DNA of 64,000 nucleotides from Bradyrhizobium sp. NDS-1 (lineage in GTDB: Bacteria; Pseudomonadota; Alphaproteobacteria; Rhizobiales; Xanthobacteraceae): positions 4,449,501 to 4,513,500 of the forward strand of contig NZ_CP136628.1 in the NCBI RefSeq assembly GCF_032918005.1, written 5' to 3'. The first letter of the stretch is position 1. Each line of letters starts with the position of its first letter. The notes beneath the pieces were generated by a model. It did not search any database, was not told where the DNA came from, and was given only the letters and a program-made list of their open reading frames with translations. Positions 45,701-53,671 of this stretch are shown in pieces. The translations under genes were made by a program, and so were the position numbers.

Positions 45701-46543
45701 CGCCGCAAGGGCTACACCCAGAAGGCGGTCGTCGGCGGCCACAAGGTCTACTTGCGAACCGGCGAATATGACGACGGCCGTCTCGGCGAGATCTTCATCG
45801 ACATGCACAAGGAAGGCGCGGCGCTCCGCTCCTTCATCAACAACTTCGCCATCGCGGTGTCGCTCGGCCTGCAATACGGCGTGCCGCTCGACGAATATGT
45901 CGACGCCTTCACCTTCACCCGCTTCGAGCCGGCGGGCCCCGTGCAGGGCAACGACAGCATCAAGTACGCGACCTCGATCCTCGACTACGTCTTCCGCGAG
46001 CTCGCGGTGAGCTACATGTCGCGGTTCGACCTCGCCCATGTCGATCCCAACGAGACCGGCTTCGACGCGCTCGGCAAGGGCGTCGATGAAGGCAAGGAGC
46101 CGAACGAGGACGGCGGCCACCACGCCACCCGCCTGGTCTCGCGCGGCCTCACCCGCTCGCGGACCGACAACCTCGTCGTGATGCGCGGCGGCAGCACTGC
46201 GGTCACGCAAGGCAACGACAGCGCGCCCTCAGGCGGCAGCAAGGTCACGGCGATGGCCTCGCATGGCGCGAGCGCCCGCGTCGGCGATGTCCTCGAAGGC
46301 GCCGTCGCCCTGAAGCAGGAAGTCCAGCACGACCTCTCGCCGACGGAGAAGCTGGAGGCCCTGCAATGGAGCAAGGCCGGCACCGCCGCGACCGCCGTCC
46401 CCAGCAAGGCCGAGCGCCGCGCCGAGGCGAAGGCCAAGGGCTACGAGGGCGAGATGTGCTCGGAGTGCGGCAACTTCACGCTGGTGCGGAATGGGACGTG
46501 TATGAAGTGCGATACGTGCGGCAGCACGACGGGGTGTTCGTGA
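42773..46543 (+). CDS. nrdJ: Adenosylcobalamin-dependent (class II) ribonucleoside-diphosphate reductase
   Basis: A 1256-residue enzyme that reduces ribonucleotides to deoxyribonucleotides with adenosylcobalamin as radical source. ATG 42773 follows AAGGACGGGG. Landmarks are [20 protein letters not shown], the glycine-rich [22 protein letters not shown], the catalytic-loop segment [41 protein letters not shown], and a long insert with a Cys pair ([11 protein letters not shown]). The C-terminus has two CxxC pairs ([15 protein letters not shown]), probably the zinc/thiol-exchange tail, ending GCS. It is the only ribonucleotide reductase gene in this window. A strong terminator follows. Confidence 0.97.
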   Translation: MRIERRHTNSGQSPYAGIDFRLTTSEIRNPDGSVVFKLENVEVPTEWSQVASDVLAQKYFRKAGVAARLKKVEEESVPSFLWRSVPDTEALAALPEKERYVSELSAKQVFDRLAGCWTYWGWKGKYFSTDEDAQAFYDELRYMLAMQMVAPNSPQWFNTGLHWAYGIDGPGQGHYYVDPFTGKLTKSKSAYEHPQPHACFIQGVGDDLVNEGGIMDLWVREARLFKYGSGTGSNFSRLRGEGEKLSGGGRSSGLMSFLKIGDRAAGAIKSGGTTRRAAKMVVVDVDHPDIETYIDWKVKEEQKVAALVTGSKINQKHLKAVLKACVNCEGSGDDCFDPEKNPALRREIKLARRSLVPDNYIKRVIQFAKQGYKDIQFETYDTDWDSEAYLTVSGQNSNNSVSLKDDFLRAVETDGDWNLVGRTTKKITKTLKARDLWEKIGYAAWASADPGLHFNTTMNDWHTCKASGDIRASNPCSEYMFLDDTACNLASANLLTFYNTETKRFDVESYEHLCRLWTVVLEISVMMAQFPSKAIAELSYEFRTLGLGYANIGGLLMTMGLPYDSKEGRAIAGALTAVMTGITYKTSAEMAAELGTFPGYKKNAAHMLRVIRNHRRAAHGQSNGYEALSVNPVPLDLVSCPQGDLVGHAQAAWDAALELGEKHGYRNAQTTVIAPTGTIGLVMDCDTTGIEPDFALVKFKKLAGGGYFKIINRAVPAALRALGYRESEIAEIEAYAVGHGSLSNAPGINASTLKAKGFTDEAIAKVEKALPTAFDIKFAFNKWTFGEDFIRDQLGIGAEAIAAPGFDLLQAVGFTKREIEAANVHICGAMTVEGAPHLKAEHYPVFDCANPCGKIGKRYLSVESHIRMMAASQPFISGAISKTINMPNDATVEDCKSAYMLSWKLALKANALYRDGSKLSQPLNSQLISDDEDEDDAVESLYEKPMAARATQVSEKIVEKLVERIIVMREREKMPDRRKGYTQKAVVGGHKVYLRTGEYDDGRLGEIFIDMHKEGAALRSFINNFAIAVSLGLQYGVPLDEYVDAFTFTRFEPAGPVQGNDSIKYATSILDYVFRELAVSYMSRFDLAHVDPNETGFDALGKGVDEGKEPNEDGGHHATRLVSRGLTRSRTDNLVVMRGGSTAVTQGNDSAPSGGSKVTAMASHGASARVGDVLEGAVALKQEVQHDLSPTEKLEALQWSKAGTAATAVPSKAERRAEAKAKGYEGEMCSECGNFTLVRNGTCMKCDTCGSTTGCS

Positions 46544-46586
46544 GGGGCTTGGTTTCACTCCAACCCCGACCCGCCGCTTGATCTAC

Positions 46587-46624
46587 ACGCTCGCCATCAC
46601 CTAAAGTTGTGGCGAGCGTTTTTC
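46587..46624 (+). terminator. Intrinsic terminator after nrdJ
   Basis: A 10-bp stem, ACGCTCGCCA (46587-46596) and TGGCGAGCGT (46610-46619), is followed by a T-rich run (TTTTTCTT). It separates nrdJ from the next gene, which therefore needs its own promoter, although its start (46643) is only 19 bp later. Confidence 0.92.
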
Positions 46625-46642
46625 TTGAGCGTGAGGAGTGGC

Positions 46643-49342
46643 ATGTCGCGGGCATTCGAAGACAGCACGTTATGGCGTTCCGCCTTTGGATCTCGATCTA
46701 AAGATCGACTAGCGGACGACAGAAAATCGCTCGAACTGGCATATCGACAATTCCGAGAAGGCGTCCTTCCACTACTTCGACAAACTGCGATTGACCTCCC
46801 CGCGCTCACCGTGCACGACGAAACGCACGTTGACCAACTCTGGGACGTTGCCTCCGAGATCTGCGGCGAAGCGTATCCTCTAAATCCTTTGGAGGGGCTA
46901 ATACTTGGCGGCGCATTTCTTCTGCACGACGCAGCCCTCTGCTTGGCGGCATATGAAGGTTCGATCAGCGGCTTGCTACAAAGTGATGAATGGAACGACT
47001 CAGTTGTCAGACTTTGGAGAGCGCATGGCGTGGAGCAGCCAAGCGCGGATCAAAGAACATCTCCGCCCGATGATATCAAGAACGCTGCTATCTTTGAGGT
47101 ATTGCGAACCAAGCACGCACATCAGGCGTCCCGCCTCCTCGATAGGACTTGGCCTCACCCCACAACAGGTCGCCCAATTTCCCTTCTCGACAATAATCAA
47201 CTGAACGAGGACTATGGGCCGCTTATTGGGCTAATTGCCGCCAGCCATCACTGGCATATCAAGCTCGTCGAAGACACCTTTGTAAACGTCATCCCCGCAT
47301 CTTCGCGCTGGCCCAGAGAATGGCAGGTCGATCCATTGAAGTTAGCTTGCATCCTGCGTTGCGCAGACGCGGCTGCAATCGATGAGCGTCGAGCGCCGAG
47401 TCGACTGTTTGCGCTAAAGCCCCCAAGCGGAACTTCCCGGCGTCACTGGGCCTTCCAGAACAAGATGTATCCGCCACGTCTTGAAGATGAGACTTTAGTC
47501 TTCTTCTCCAAGATTGCCTTTGGCTTGGATGCTATGGACGATTGGTGGCTATGCTACGACGCGGCCAATATCGTCGATGAAGAGCTTCGGGCCAGCAACG
47601 CGCTGCTGGCTGCACATCGACGCCCCCCCTTTTCTGCCAGGCAGGTCTTCGGCGCAAGGATCGCCGAGGATTTTTGCAAAAAGGTCTTAGTGAGTGGCTG
47701 GACCCCCGTCGAGACCAGCCTTCGAATTACAGACATTCCTAGCATAGTAAGCCGCCTCGGAGGCACGAAGCTGTATGGCGAAGACCCAGAAGCTCTGCTT
47801 CGCGAAATGATTCAGAATGCGGCTGATGCAATCAGGGCGCGTCGGCGCCGAGACCATAGCTTTGCTGCTAAAGGAAAATATCCCGGAAAGATAAAAATCC
47901 GAACAAGGATTGAGGCAGACACAGTACACTTTTTTATCGAAGATGATGGCCTGGGCATGCCGGCAGCTGTCTTGACCGGCCCGTTGCTTGATTTCGGCAC
48001 ATCCTTTTGGAACTCCGAACTTGCCGCTGTTCTGTATCCTGGCCTGCAGGGCGACACCGAATTTCGCCCCTCGGGCAAGTACGGCATCGGGTTCTTCGCA
48101 GCCTTCATGTTCTCTAATCGAGTTACTGTGATCTCGAAGCCCTTCGCTAAAGGACGTGACGATTACCTTGTGTTGGCATTCGAACGCGGACTGAGTGGGA
48201 GGTCCCAACTTAGGAAATATGATCCACACATTGATGGCGAGCTTGGAGCGAACGTTTCAACAATCATCAAGACTCAACTTCCGCTCGATAGGCTCACTCG
48301 CTCGTTGCAATCATTCGCGCAAGCAAACCAATCACGATTTTCCCTTCATAAGCTGCTCTCCAGCCAACTTTCGCAATTGTGCTTCGCCTTGGATGTCTAC
48401 GTCTCTCTCGAGTGGGAGGACGGCACTTCCACTTCACTCAACACACCACATTATCGAGACTGGACGAATGAGGAATTTGTTGTAAGGCTAGATCAAACAT
48501 TTGGCCGAGAAGGCGCAGGAACGGCTAAACATTTTGCCAGTTGCGTCGAGCCTTTGATCAATGACGATGGACGATTTTGCGGCCGCGGGTATGTGTCGCC
48601 TGGATTTTCAGCTAGGATCCCAATTCGGGCCACTGACGGCTTCGCAAGAACGAACCCTGGCTACGTAATAGGAACTGGAGACCTATTCGAAGGGGTTGTT
48701 GAAGAGCGCCCTGTTATCGCCAGCCGGCGTTTAGGAGAGCTTACTGCAACTCCTACAGCGTGGAAGAAATGGGCCTCACGCCAACTGGAACATCTTACTC
48801 GAGAAAGGAGCAACCTTTCGGGGGAGGAGCTGTATTTTGCCGCCTGCCGTTTGGCCGAACTTGGTGTTGATGTCTCTTCGATTGCTCACTGCTATCTAGT
48901 AGATCGATACGCTCCAATTGCTGATTGCATAGATATTCTAAGAACCCGCGGCCAGATCGCATTTCTTGCGAAAAGACAATTCAGCTTCGTTGAGGAAGAT
49001 GCGCGAGCATCGCGCGAGCTCGCAGCGATTGGAGATTTCTGTCGCTCAGTCAAAGATGGTGATGGGGAGCTGGTGCACTCCCTTCAGTTTATTCAATCGC
49101 GATCCTTCCAGCTTTCCTTTGAAGACTTCTCCGATGATCTTGAGGACACCCAATCTAACAATGTGCTGGCGTACTTTCTGAAGTTGCTCAATAAGCAGGG
49201 ACTGAGCTATGCGGTTTCCTTCAAGGCTCGACTTCCTATCGGAGAGTATTCGGGGTATTCGACGAATTCCATCAAGGATGGTGACACTCTCTATTGTAGC
49301 GCTGTGCTCGTGGCGCTTCTGGATGGAAAAGCAAGCCAGTAA
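46643..49342 (+). CDS. HD-domain/Hsp90-like GHKL ATPase fusion protein (candidate conflict or stress protein)
   Basis: A 899-residue cytoplasmic protein starting at ATG 46643 behind GAGGAG (short 4-base spacing). Residues about 30-260 form an HD-type phosphohydrolase-like domain: LTVHDETHVDQLW (H58/H62), FLLHDAAL (H95-D96), IAASHHWHI (about 199-205) and LRCADAAAIDERRAP (about 239-252) supply the H...HD...H...D ligands. Residues about 355-620 form an Hsp90-type Bergerat ATPase: N-box EALLREMIQNAADAIRARR, DDGLGM (about 434), and GKYGIGFFAAFMFSNRVTVISK (about 478), closely resembling HtpG. The C-terminal 280 residues have no fold I recognise. Codon use and G+C look lower than the neighbours, a sign of transfer. 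I infer nucleotide- or protein-directed stress or anti-phage function; this is unproven. Confidence 0.85.
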   Translation: MSRAFEDSTLWRSAFGSRSKDRLADDRKSLELAYRQFREGVLPLLRQTAIDLPALTVHDETHVDQLWDVASEICGEAYPLNPLEGLILGGAFLLHDAALCLAAYEGSISGLLQSDEWNDSVVRLWRAHGVEQPSADQRTSPPDDIKNAAIFEVLRTKHAHQASRLLDRTWPHPTTGRPISLLDNNQLNEDYGPLIGLIAASHHWHIKLVEDTFVNVIPASSRWPREWQVDPLKLACILRCADAAAIDERRAPSRLFALKPPSGTSRRHWAFQNKMYPPRLEDETLVFFSKIAFGLDAMDDWWLCYDAANIVDEELRASNALLAAHRRPPFSARQVFGARIAEDFCKKVLVSGWTPVETSLRITDIPSIVSRLGGTKLYGEDPEALLREMIQNAADAIRARRRRDHSFAAKGKYPGKIKIRTRIEADTVHFFIEDDGLGMPAAVLTGPLLDFGTSFWNSELAAVLYPGLQGDTEFRPSGKYGIGFFAAFMFSNRVTVISKPFAKGRDDYLVLAFERGLSGRSQLRKYDPHIDGELGANVSTIIKTQLPLDRLTRSLQSFAQANQSRFSLHKLLSSQLSQLCFALDVYVSLEWEDGTSTSLNTPHYRDWTNEEFVVRLDQTFGREGAGTAKHFASCVEPLINDDGRFCGRGYVSPGFSARIPIRATDGFARTNPGYVIGTGDLFEGVVEERPVIASRRLGELTATPTAWKKWASRQLEHLTRERSNLSGEELYFAACRLAELGVDVSSIAHCYLVDRYAPIADCIDILRTRGQIAFLAKRQFSFVEEDARASRELAAIGDFCRSVKDGDGELVHSLQFIQSRSFQLSFEDFSDDLEDTQSNNVLAYFLKLLNKQGLSYAVSFKARLPIGEYSGYSTNSIKDGDTLYCSAVLVALLDGKASQ

Positions 49343-49787
49343 CTACTCGACAACGAGAGAGCTGCTCGGCTGCGAAAGGCTCCTTTGGAGCGTCCAAAAT
49401 CGTGACAATGCTCTGCACCCTAAATCAAGCGGCTCACGTACACCCCGTCACGCTGGGACGATAGCTGCAATCCCCAGACCGCAGCCATCCCCTCTCCGAT
49501 CACCCCGCTCGCTTCACGGCGCCTTCGCCTGCTCCGGGAGTTAGTGACAGTGCACGAAATCAACTCGCTCTGGCCTGCGCCTCCGCCTCTTGCTTGGTGA
49601 GCGAAGTCAATCTCGTGCGTTGGCGCCGCAATTTCCAACCACTTTTGGCTTAGCTGCCCACAATCAAGCTCGTGCCCACAATCAAGCTCCAGACAAATTG
49701 CCTTTGCGGTCGCCCCCTTCCCCCCTAAACTCCCGACCACCGCCGGCATGAGTTCCGGCGGCCCCCCGGTAGAAGCGGAGTCACCTT
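49343..49787. other. Gene-free stretch with an 18-bp-period direct repeat
   Basis: About 445 bp with no convincing ORF. A 16-bp sequence, GCCCACAATCAAGCTC, occurs twice at 49656-49671 and 49674-49689. The region may hold the promoter of the following ParB-like gene and marks the right edge of the low-G+C gene. Confidence 0.55.
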
Positions 49788-50303
49788 ATGCCCAAGCCGG
49801 AAAGCTTCCCGATCGAGACCATCTTCGTTCCCACGAAGCAGAAGAAAACCCTCAAGCCCGAGACCGTGGCGGAGATCGCGGAAAGCATGCTGGACATCGG
49901 GCAACAGACGCCCATTTCCGTTCGGCGCGACGGAGACCGCCTCGTTCTGGTCGAAGGATTGCATCGGCTGGAGGCCTGCAAGGCCCTCGGCGAGACGACC
50001 ATCCTCGGCGTCCTGGTCCCGGCCGAGCTTGCTCAACACAAGCCGCTTCTCGCCGAGCGACCCGAAGTCGAGGCAGAGCGCATCAAGATGGCGCGATTGA
50101 AGCAGTTGCGCCTGGAAAAGGAAGCCGCGGAGGCATCGGCTTCTGCCTTGAGGGGCGCCAGGCAGGCGGAAGCGCCGCGCGCCCGTCCGGCGAAAGGCGT
50201 CCGCGACAATCCGAAGGCATCGCCGGGCCGGGCTGCGAAATCGGCACCGAAATCATTGTCGGCCTGGATCACGCAGCAAAAGAGCAGCGGCGACCGCTAT
50301 TGA
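49788..50303 (+). CDS. ParB/Srx-fold (ParB-N-like) protein, orphan
   Basis: A 171-residue protein. The N-terminal 80 residues have the ParB/sulfiredoxin fold pattern: IETIFVPTKQKKTLKPETVAEIAESMLDIGQQTPISVRRDGDRLVLVEGLHRLEACKALGE, including the (G/E)xHR (EGLHR) motif that binds CTP/ATP in the family. The C-terminal half is basic and low-complexity with no ParB DNA-binding HTH, so it is not a chromosome-partitioning ParB and has no parA beside it. ATG 49788 has GGAG upstream. It may be a regulator or a nuclease-like accessory protein. Confidence 0.83.
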   Translation: MPKPESFPIETIFVPTKQKKTLKPETVAEIAESMLDIGQQTPISVRRDGDRLVLVEGLHRLEACKALGETTILGVLVPAELAQHKPLLAERPEVEAERIKMARLKQLRLEKEAAEASASALRGARQAEAPRARPAKGVRDNPKASPGRAAKSAPKSLSAWITQQKSSGDRY

Positions 50304-50313
50304 TGATGGACGC

Positions 50314-50421
50314 CGTCATTCCGGGGCGCGCCCGCTTGGGCGCGAGCCCGGAATCCATCTGATGGCACGACGAGCGGCGCAATGGATTCCGGGCTCGCGC
50401 TTCGCGCGCCCCGGAATGACG
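50314..50421. repeat. Large dispersed palindrome after the ParB-like gene
   Basis: About 40-45-bp near-perfect inverted arms (50314-50358 and 50382-50421; CGTCATTCCGGGGCGCG... and its complement) flank a 23-base loop. It can act as a strong bidirectional transcription stop. The same kind of element is common between genes in Bradyrhizobium. Confidence 0.85.
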
Positions 50422-50641
50422 GTGATTTCTTGCGTAGTTGCCGCGGCATGACGGCCGCAATCCTTCAATCGCGGCCACCTCCCCCTCGCCGATCAACCGC
50501 CACGCTCGTGCCCATGCGGGCCGAGATCGCTGATCCAGCTGCACTGCACAGTCTCCGTGTGGGTGCCTGCAAGCGCACGGCGTAGTCCATCAGGTCCTCT
50601 AAACATGCTAGCAGGAAGCTCCTGTTTAGATGCGAGGTCCC

Positions 50642-51139
50642 ATGTTGAACTTTCAGCTCCCGTGGCACGAGATCTTTGCCCCGACGCATTCGCTCTTGGA
50701 AATGCTCGTGCGGGGCACCATCATGTATTTCGGCATCTTCGTGTTGATGCGCCTCATCCTGAAGCGACAGACCGGCGGGATCAGCATCCCGGATGTGCTC
50801 CTCGTCGTCCTTCTGGCCGATGCCGCACAGAACGGCATGGCAGGTGAATACCGATCCATCACGGAAGGTCTGGTGCTCGTTGCCACCATTATCTTCTGGA
50901 ACTTTGCCATCGATTGGCTCGGCTATCACGTGCCCTTCCTGGAGCGGCTTGTTCGGCCCCCGCCGCTCCTTCTGATCAAGAACGGCCAGGTCCTTCGCCG
51001 CCATCTGCGACAGGAGCTGGTGACGATGGACGAGTTGCTGAGCAAGCTCCGGGAAGAAGGCGTCGATAGCCCTGCGGACGTGATCGAGGCCTATATCGAA
51101 GGCGACGGCAACATCAGCGTGAAAAAGAAGGAGAAGTGA
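50642..51139 (+). CDS. DUF421 membrane protein (YetF-like)
   Basis: A 165-residue protein with three N-terminal hydrophobic segments (MLVRGTIMYFGIFVLMRLIL, VLLVVLLADAAQ, LVLVATIIFWNFAIDWLGYHV), then a cytoplasmic DUF421 domain (PPLLLIKNGQVLRRHLRQELVTMDELLSKLREEGVDSPADVIEAYIEGDGNISVKKKEK). Homologues such as Bacillus YetF and YcaP are membrane proteins of unknown function. ATG 50642 has GAGG upstream. Confidence 0.9.
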   Translation: MLNFQLPWHEIFAPTHSLLEMLVRGTIMYFGIFVLMRLILKRQTGGISIPDVLLVVLLADAAQNGMAGEYRSITEGLVLVATIIFWNFAIDWLGYHVPFLERLVRPPPLLLIKNGQVLRRHLRQELVTMDELLSKLREEGVDSPADVIEAYIEGDGNISVKKKEK

Positions 51140-51262
51140 CGCGCGAGGTCGCGGCGGCCGGCGAGGCCGTCTCCATCGCGCGCATGTAGCGGTCGAGCAG
51201 GGTTTCGCGCTCGTTCTTGTCTTCCTTGCGCCGCTTGATGATCTGCCTTGATTTCACGTCAG
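51140..51262 (-). pseudogene. Decayed second copy of the DUF2312 gene (C-terminal part)
   Basis: On the minus strand the sequence translates to segments such as IIKRRKEDKNERETLLDRYMRAMETASP, closely matching the C-terminal part of the intact DUF2312 gene at 53296-53562 (IIKLRKEDKNERDERESLLDLYMRAMETASPEQ). A 9-bp deletion (DER missing) and a frameshift/in-frame TGA just upstream (…AKGG* then DVKSRQ) break it, and no N-terminal part is present. Nearby plus-strand bases outside the repeat do not match. Confidence 0.75.
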
Positions 51263-51281
51263 CCGCCCTTGGCGCCAGCGC

Positions 51282-51518
51282 TCAAATTCGGGGCCCGGCA
51301 TCGCAACGCGTCGAGATCTGAAGCTCCATCAGCGCCATGCGCTGCAGGACGATTGGGTCTCGCTCGCCCTCCTTCGCGGTGCGGAGTATCGATTCCGCGA
51401 TCGCCTGAACGTGCGCGGAGCCGACCGGTGCAGGGAGTGACGCAACCGCCGCGTCCAGCGCCGCGTTCATCACCTCGATCGTTTCAGGCGAAAAGGATGC
51501 ATTCGAGAAGTCTAGCAT
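51282..51518 (-). CDS. Small hypothetical protein
   Basis: A 78-residue protein, MLDFSNASFSPETIEVMNAALDAAVASLPAPVGSAHVQAIAESILRTAKEGERDPIVLQRMALMELQI..., largely helical, with no recognised domain. Such proteins recur in rhizobia beside stress genes; function unknown. The start has no strong ribosome site. Confidence 0.7.
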   Translation of the reverse strand: MLDFSNASFSPETIEVMNAALDAAVASLPAPVGSAHVQAIAESILRTAKEGERDPIVLQRMALMELQISTRCDAGPRI

Positions 51519-51588
51519 GGCGTCGATCCGGGGGTCACCGCGCGCGCCTGCGTCTTGCCGGCGCGCGACGTCGCTGCTTCAACATGGC

Positions 51589-51894
51589 TCACCAGCGTCG
51601 CCCCCAACTCCCGCGCCAGCTGCTTCCCCATCCACCGCCACCGCGGAGCAGGCGGACGACGAGGAGCAGCAGGACGGCGCCTATGGTGGCGTTGACGATG
51701 GCGCTGATGATACCGCTGCCAAGATGCACGCCGAGCTGAGGGAACAGCCAGCTGCCGAAAAACGCGCCGAAGATTCCGACAACGATATCACCGACGATCC
51801 CAAAGCCGGTGCCGCGGACGATCTGGCCCGCCAGCCAGCCGGCGACGAGACCTACAAACAGGATGATCAAAAGGCTTTCGCTCGACATATGCAT
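51589..51894 (-). CDS. GlsB/YeaQ/YmgE-family membrane protein
   Basis: A 101-residue protein with three hydrophobic segments, matching the transglycosylase-associated (DUF1279-like YeaQ/GlsB) family: SLLIILFVGLVAGWLAGQIVRGTGFGIVGDIVVGIFGAFFGSWLF, then SAIVNATIGAVLLLLVVRLL. Members are small stress-induced inner-membrane proteins of unknown biochemical role. ATG 51894 lies 7 bases after GAGG; ATG 51888 is an alternative. The C-terminus is Gly/Trp/Arg-rich. Confidence 0.92.
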   Translation of the reverse strand: MHMSSESLLIILFVGLVAGWLAGQIVRGTGFGIVGDIVVGIFGAFFGSWLFPQLGVHLGSGIISAIVNATIGAVLLLLVVRLLRGGGGWGSSWRGSWGRRW

Positions 51895-52347
51895 TTTGAT
51901 ACCTCAATGGTTCGGTCGAATGACAGTTGAGCTGCGCAAAGCTGGCCGACCAGGCTCGTCGGGCGTTGGGGCCATTGGTCGTGTCCAGCCGAGCTTTCCT
52001 TCCAGATCACCAGGCCGAAGCCACGGTTGATCTGAACGGCATTGCCGGGCTGTTCGGACAGTTTCCGGTTGGTGCGGACGGAGGATTCAGGCGCCGTGCC
52101 GGACCTGGCAAGCGAGTGCGATCCTTGTGTCGCTGCAGGGAGTCAGGATCGACGTTCGATCCCGCTTGCGTACATATTTCAACATGCGCAAGGGCCGACG
52201 GTTCCTCTCGGCACAACTTATATTTGAATATTCTGATGGCGCTAAAGCCAGCGCCCAGGAATGAGACCGCGAATGCGCTGTTTTTTCGGCTTTTGCAGAC
52301 ATTTCCGATAAGGACGCATCAATCGTCATTAAACCACAAATAGAAAC
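51895..52347. other. Intergenic region upstream of DUF1236 paralogue 2
   Basis: About 450 bp with no convincing ORF. It must hold the promoter of the YeaQ-like gene (no EcfG motif was found on that strand). I see no repeat or known RNA in it. Confidence 0.45.
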
Positions 52348-52372
52348 GGAACTTCGACTGGCCCGGCCCGTT
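52348..52372 (+). promoter_or_regulatory. EcfG-type promoter upstream of DUF1236 paralogue 2
   Basis: GGAAC (52348-52352) and CGTT (52369-52372) are separated by exactly 16 bases, ending 55 bp before ATG 52428. Confidence 0.87.
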
Positions 52373-52427
52373 TGCTCTCCATGGCTGACTCTCGTCGGCA
52401 TCATACTTAGTCGAATTGGAAAATCAG

Positions 52428-53132
52428 ATGAAACATACTTTGATGGCTTCTGTCGCCGTTGCGGCCTTGTTTGCAGCGACCGGTCTTGCGATGGCTCAAG
52501 GCGGAGCAAAGGCTCCTGAGTCTCCCGCTGCCGTTGCGCCGAAAGCCGACAGCGCGGCACCGATGAATGCGCCCGCAGCAAAGGGCGCGCCCGATGCAAA
52601 GCAGCTCGGCGACGCAAAGGTCGATGGCAAGCCGAAGGCCGCGGAAGGAATGGCCCCGGCGACCACGTCGAAGGACGTGAAGAATTCGGCTTCCGAAACC
52701 AAGCCGACCGCCGACAGCAAGATGACCGGCGAGATGAAGGCCGATGGGAAGGCCGATGGGAAGGCAAAGGCGACTGATTCCGCCACCACGTCCAAGGACC
52801 TGAAGACGCCAACTGCGGAGGGCAAGCCTGCCGCACCGGACGGCAAGACGACCGGCAATGCCGCGACCACGGCGGTCGCCGCGCCTCCCGCCGAAAAGCG
52901 TACCCAGATCACTTCGGCCATCAAGCAGGAGAAGGTCGAGGAAGTCACCAACGTGAACTTCAACCTGTCTATCGGCACCGTCGTCCCGACAAGCGTCCGT
53001 TATCACCCGTTGCCGAGCCGTATCGTCGAAATCTATCCGGCGTGGCGCGGATACGAGTTCATCCTGGTGCAGGGCAGGTACGTCATCCTTCGTCCGCACA
53101 CCCACGAGATCGTCTATATCATCGAGGGCTAA
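52428..53132 (+). CDS. Exported DUF1236 protein, stress-promoted (paralogue 2)
   Basis: A 234-residue secreted protein. A signal peptide (MKHTLMASVAVAALFAATGLAMA) leads to a long hydrophilic Ala/Lys/Thr-rich repeat region (about residues 25-150, with a TTSKD-LK-like motif twice), then the C-terminal DUF1236 domain (RTQITSAIKQEKVEEVTNVNFNLSIGTVVP... to ...HEIVYIIEG). The domain matches the 18574 paralogue in key positions (RTQITS, VTNVNF, SIGT-VP, LPSR-V-IYP-WR-Y). ATG 52428 follows TTGGAAAA. It has an EcfG promoter and a good terminator. Confidence 0.92.
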   Translation: MKHTLMASVAVAALFAATGLAMAQGGAKAPESPAAVAPKADSAAPMNAPAAKGAPDAKQLGDAKVDGKPKAAEGMAPATTSKDVKNSASETKPTADSKMTGEMKADGKADGKAKATDSATTSKDLKTPTAEGKPAAPDGKTTGNAATTAVAAPPAEKRTQITSAIKQEKVEEVTNVNFNLSIGTVVPTSVRYHPLPSRIVEIYPAWRGYEFILVQGRYVILRPHTHEIVYIIEG

Positions 53133-53162
53133 GCGCAGTCCGACGGATCACGCACAAGACCA

Positions 53163-53187
53163 AGAGGGCGGCCCATGGCCGCCCTTT
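53163..53187 (+). terminator. Intrinsic terminator after DUF1236 paralogue 2
   Basis: A 9-bp stem, AGGGCGGCC (53165-53173) and GGCCGCCCT (53177-53185), with loop CAT is followed by a short T-run. Confidence 0.88.
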
Positions 53188-53295
53188 CGTCGTTCCGCCC
53201 GAGGCGATCCACCAGGCAGCTCCTGCCAGGCCGCGAAGCGATAGCCGCAAGCCACCGATCGCGGCGACCTCTCCTCGCCGATCAACCCGATCGTC

Positions 53296-53562
53296 TCACG
53301 CCGCCTTGGCCTGCTCCGGCGACGCCGTCTCCATCGCGCGCATGTAGAGGTCGAGCAGGCTTTCGCGCTCGTCGCGCTCGTTCTTGTCTTCCTTGCGCAG
53401 CTTGATGATCTCCTTGAGGATTTTCACGTCGAAACCCTCGCCCTTGGCTTCCGCGAAGACTTCCTTCTTCTGCTCGCTCAACTCCTGCATCTCCGTGTCG
53501 AGGTTCTCGATCCGCTCGACGAAGGAACGGATCTTGCCGCCGGGAATGGTGATGTCGGACAT
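53296..53562 (-). CDS. DUF2312 protein (GapR-like)
   Basis: An 88-residue alphaproteobacterial protein, MSDITIPGGKIRSFVERIENLDTEMQELSEQKKEVFAEAKGEGFDVKILKEIIKLRKEDKNERDERE.... DUF2312 includes the Caulobacter nucleoid protein GapR, which binds overtwisted DNA and helps replication; the same helical N-terminal and C-terminal pattern is seen here. ATG 53562 follows GAGGAGG. A decayed second copy lies at 51140-51262. Confidence 0.92.
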   Translation of the reverse strand: MSDITIPGGKIRSFVERIENLDTEMQELSEQKKEVFAEAKGEGFDVKILKEIIKLRKEDKNERDERESLLDLYMRAMETASPEQAKAA

Positions 53563-53671
53563 GGTGCCTCCTCGCTGACTGAGGTCGCGAAAATGCCCGC
53601 AAAGAAATAACCAATGTGTTAACCTCAGCCTCCTCCGCATTGTCCTGTGGAAAAGCCGAGGGAGCCGTTCC

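Noticed and set aside
43331..46210. A 959-aa open frame antisense to nrdJ
   Set aside because: It is a high-G+C shadow of nrdJ, whose catalytic and C-terminal motifs are intact on the plus strand. The antisense product is Ala/Arg/Asp/His-rich with no domain.
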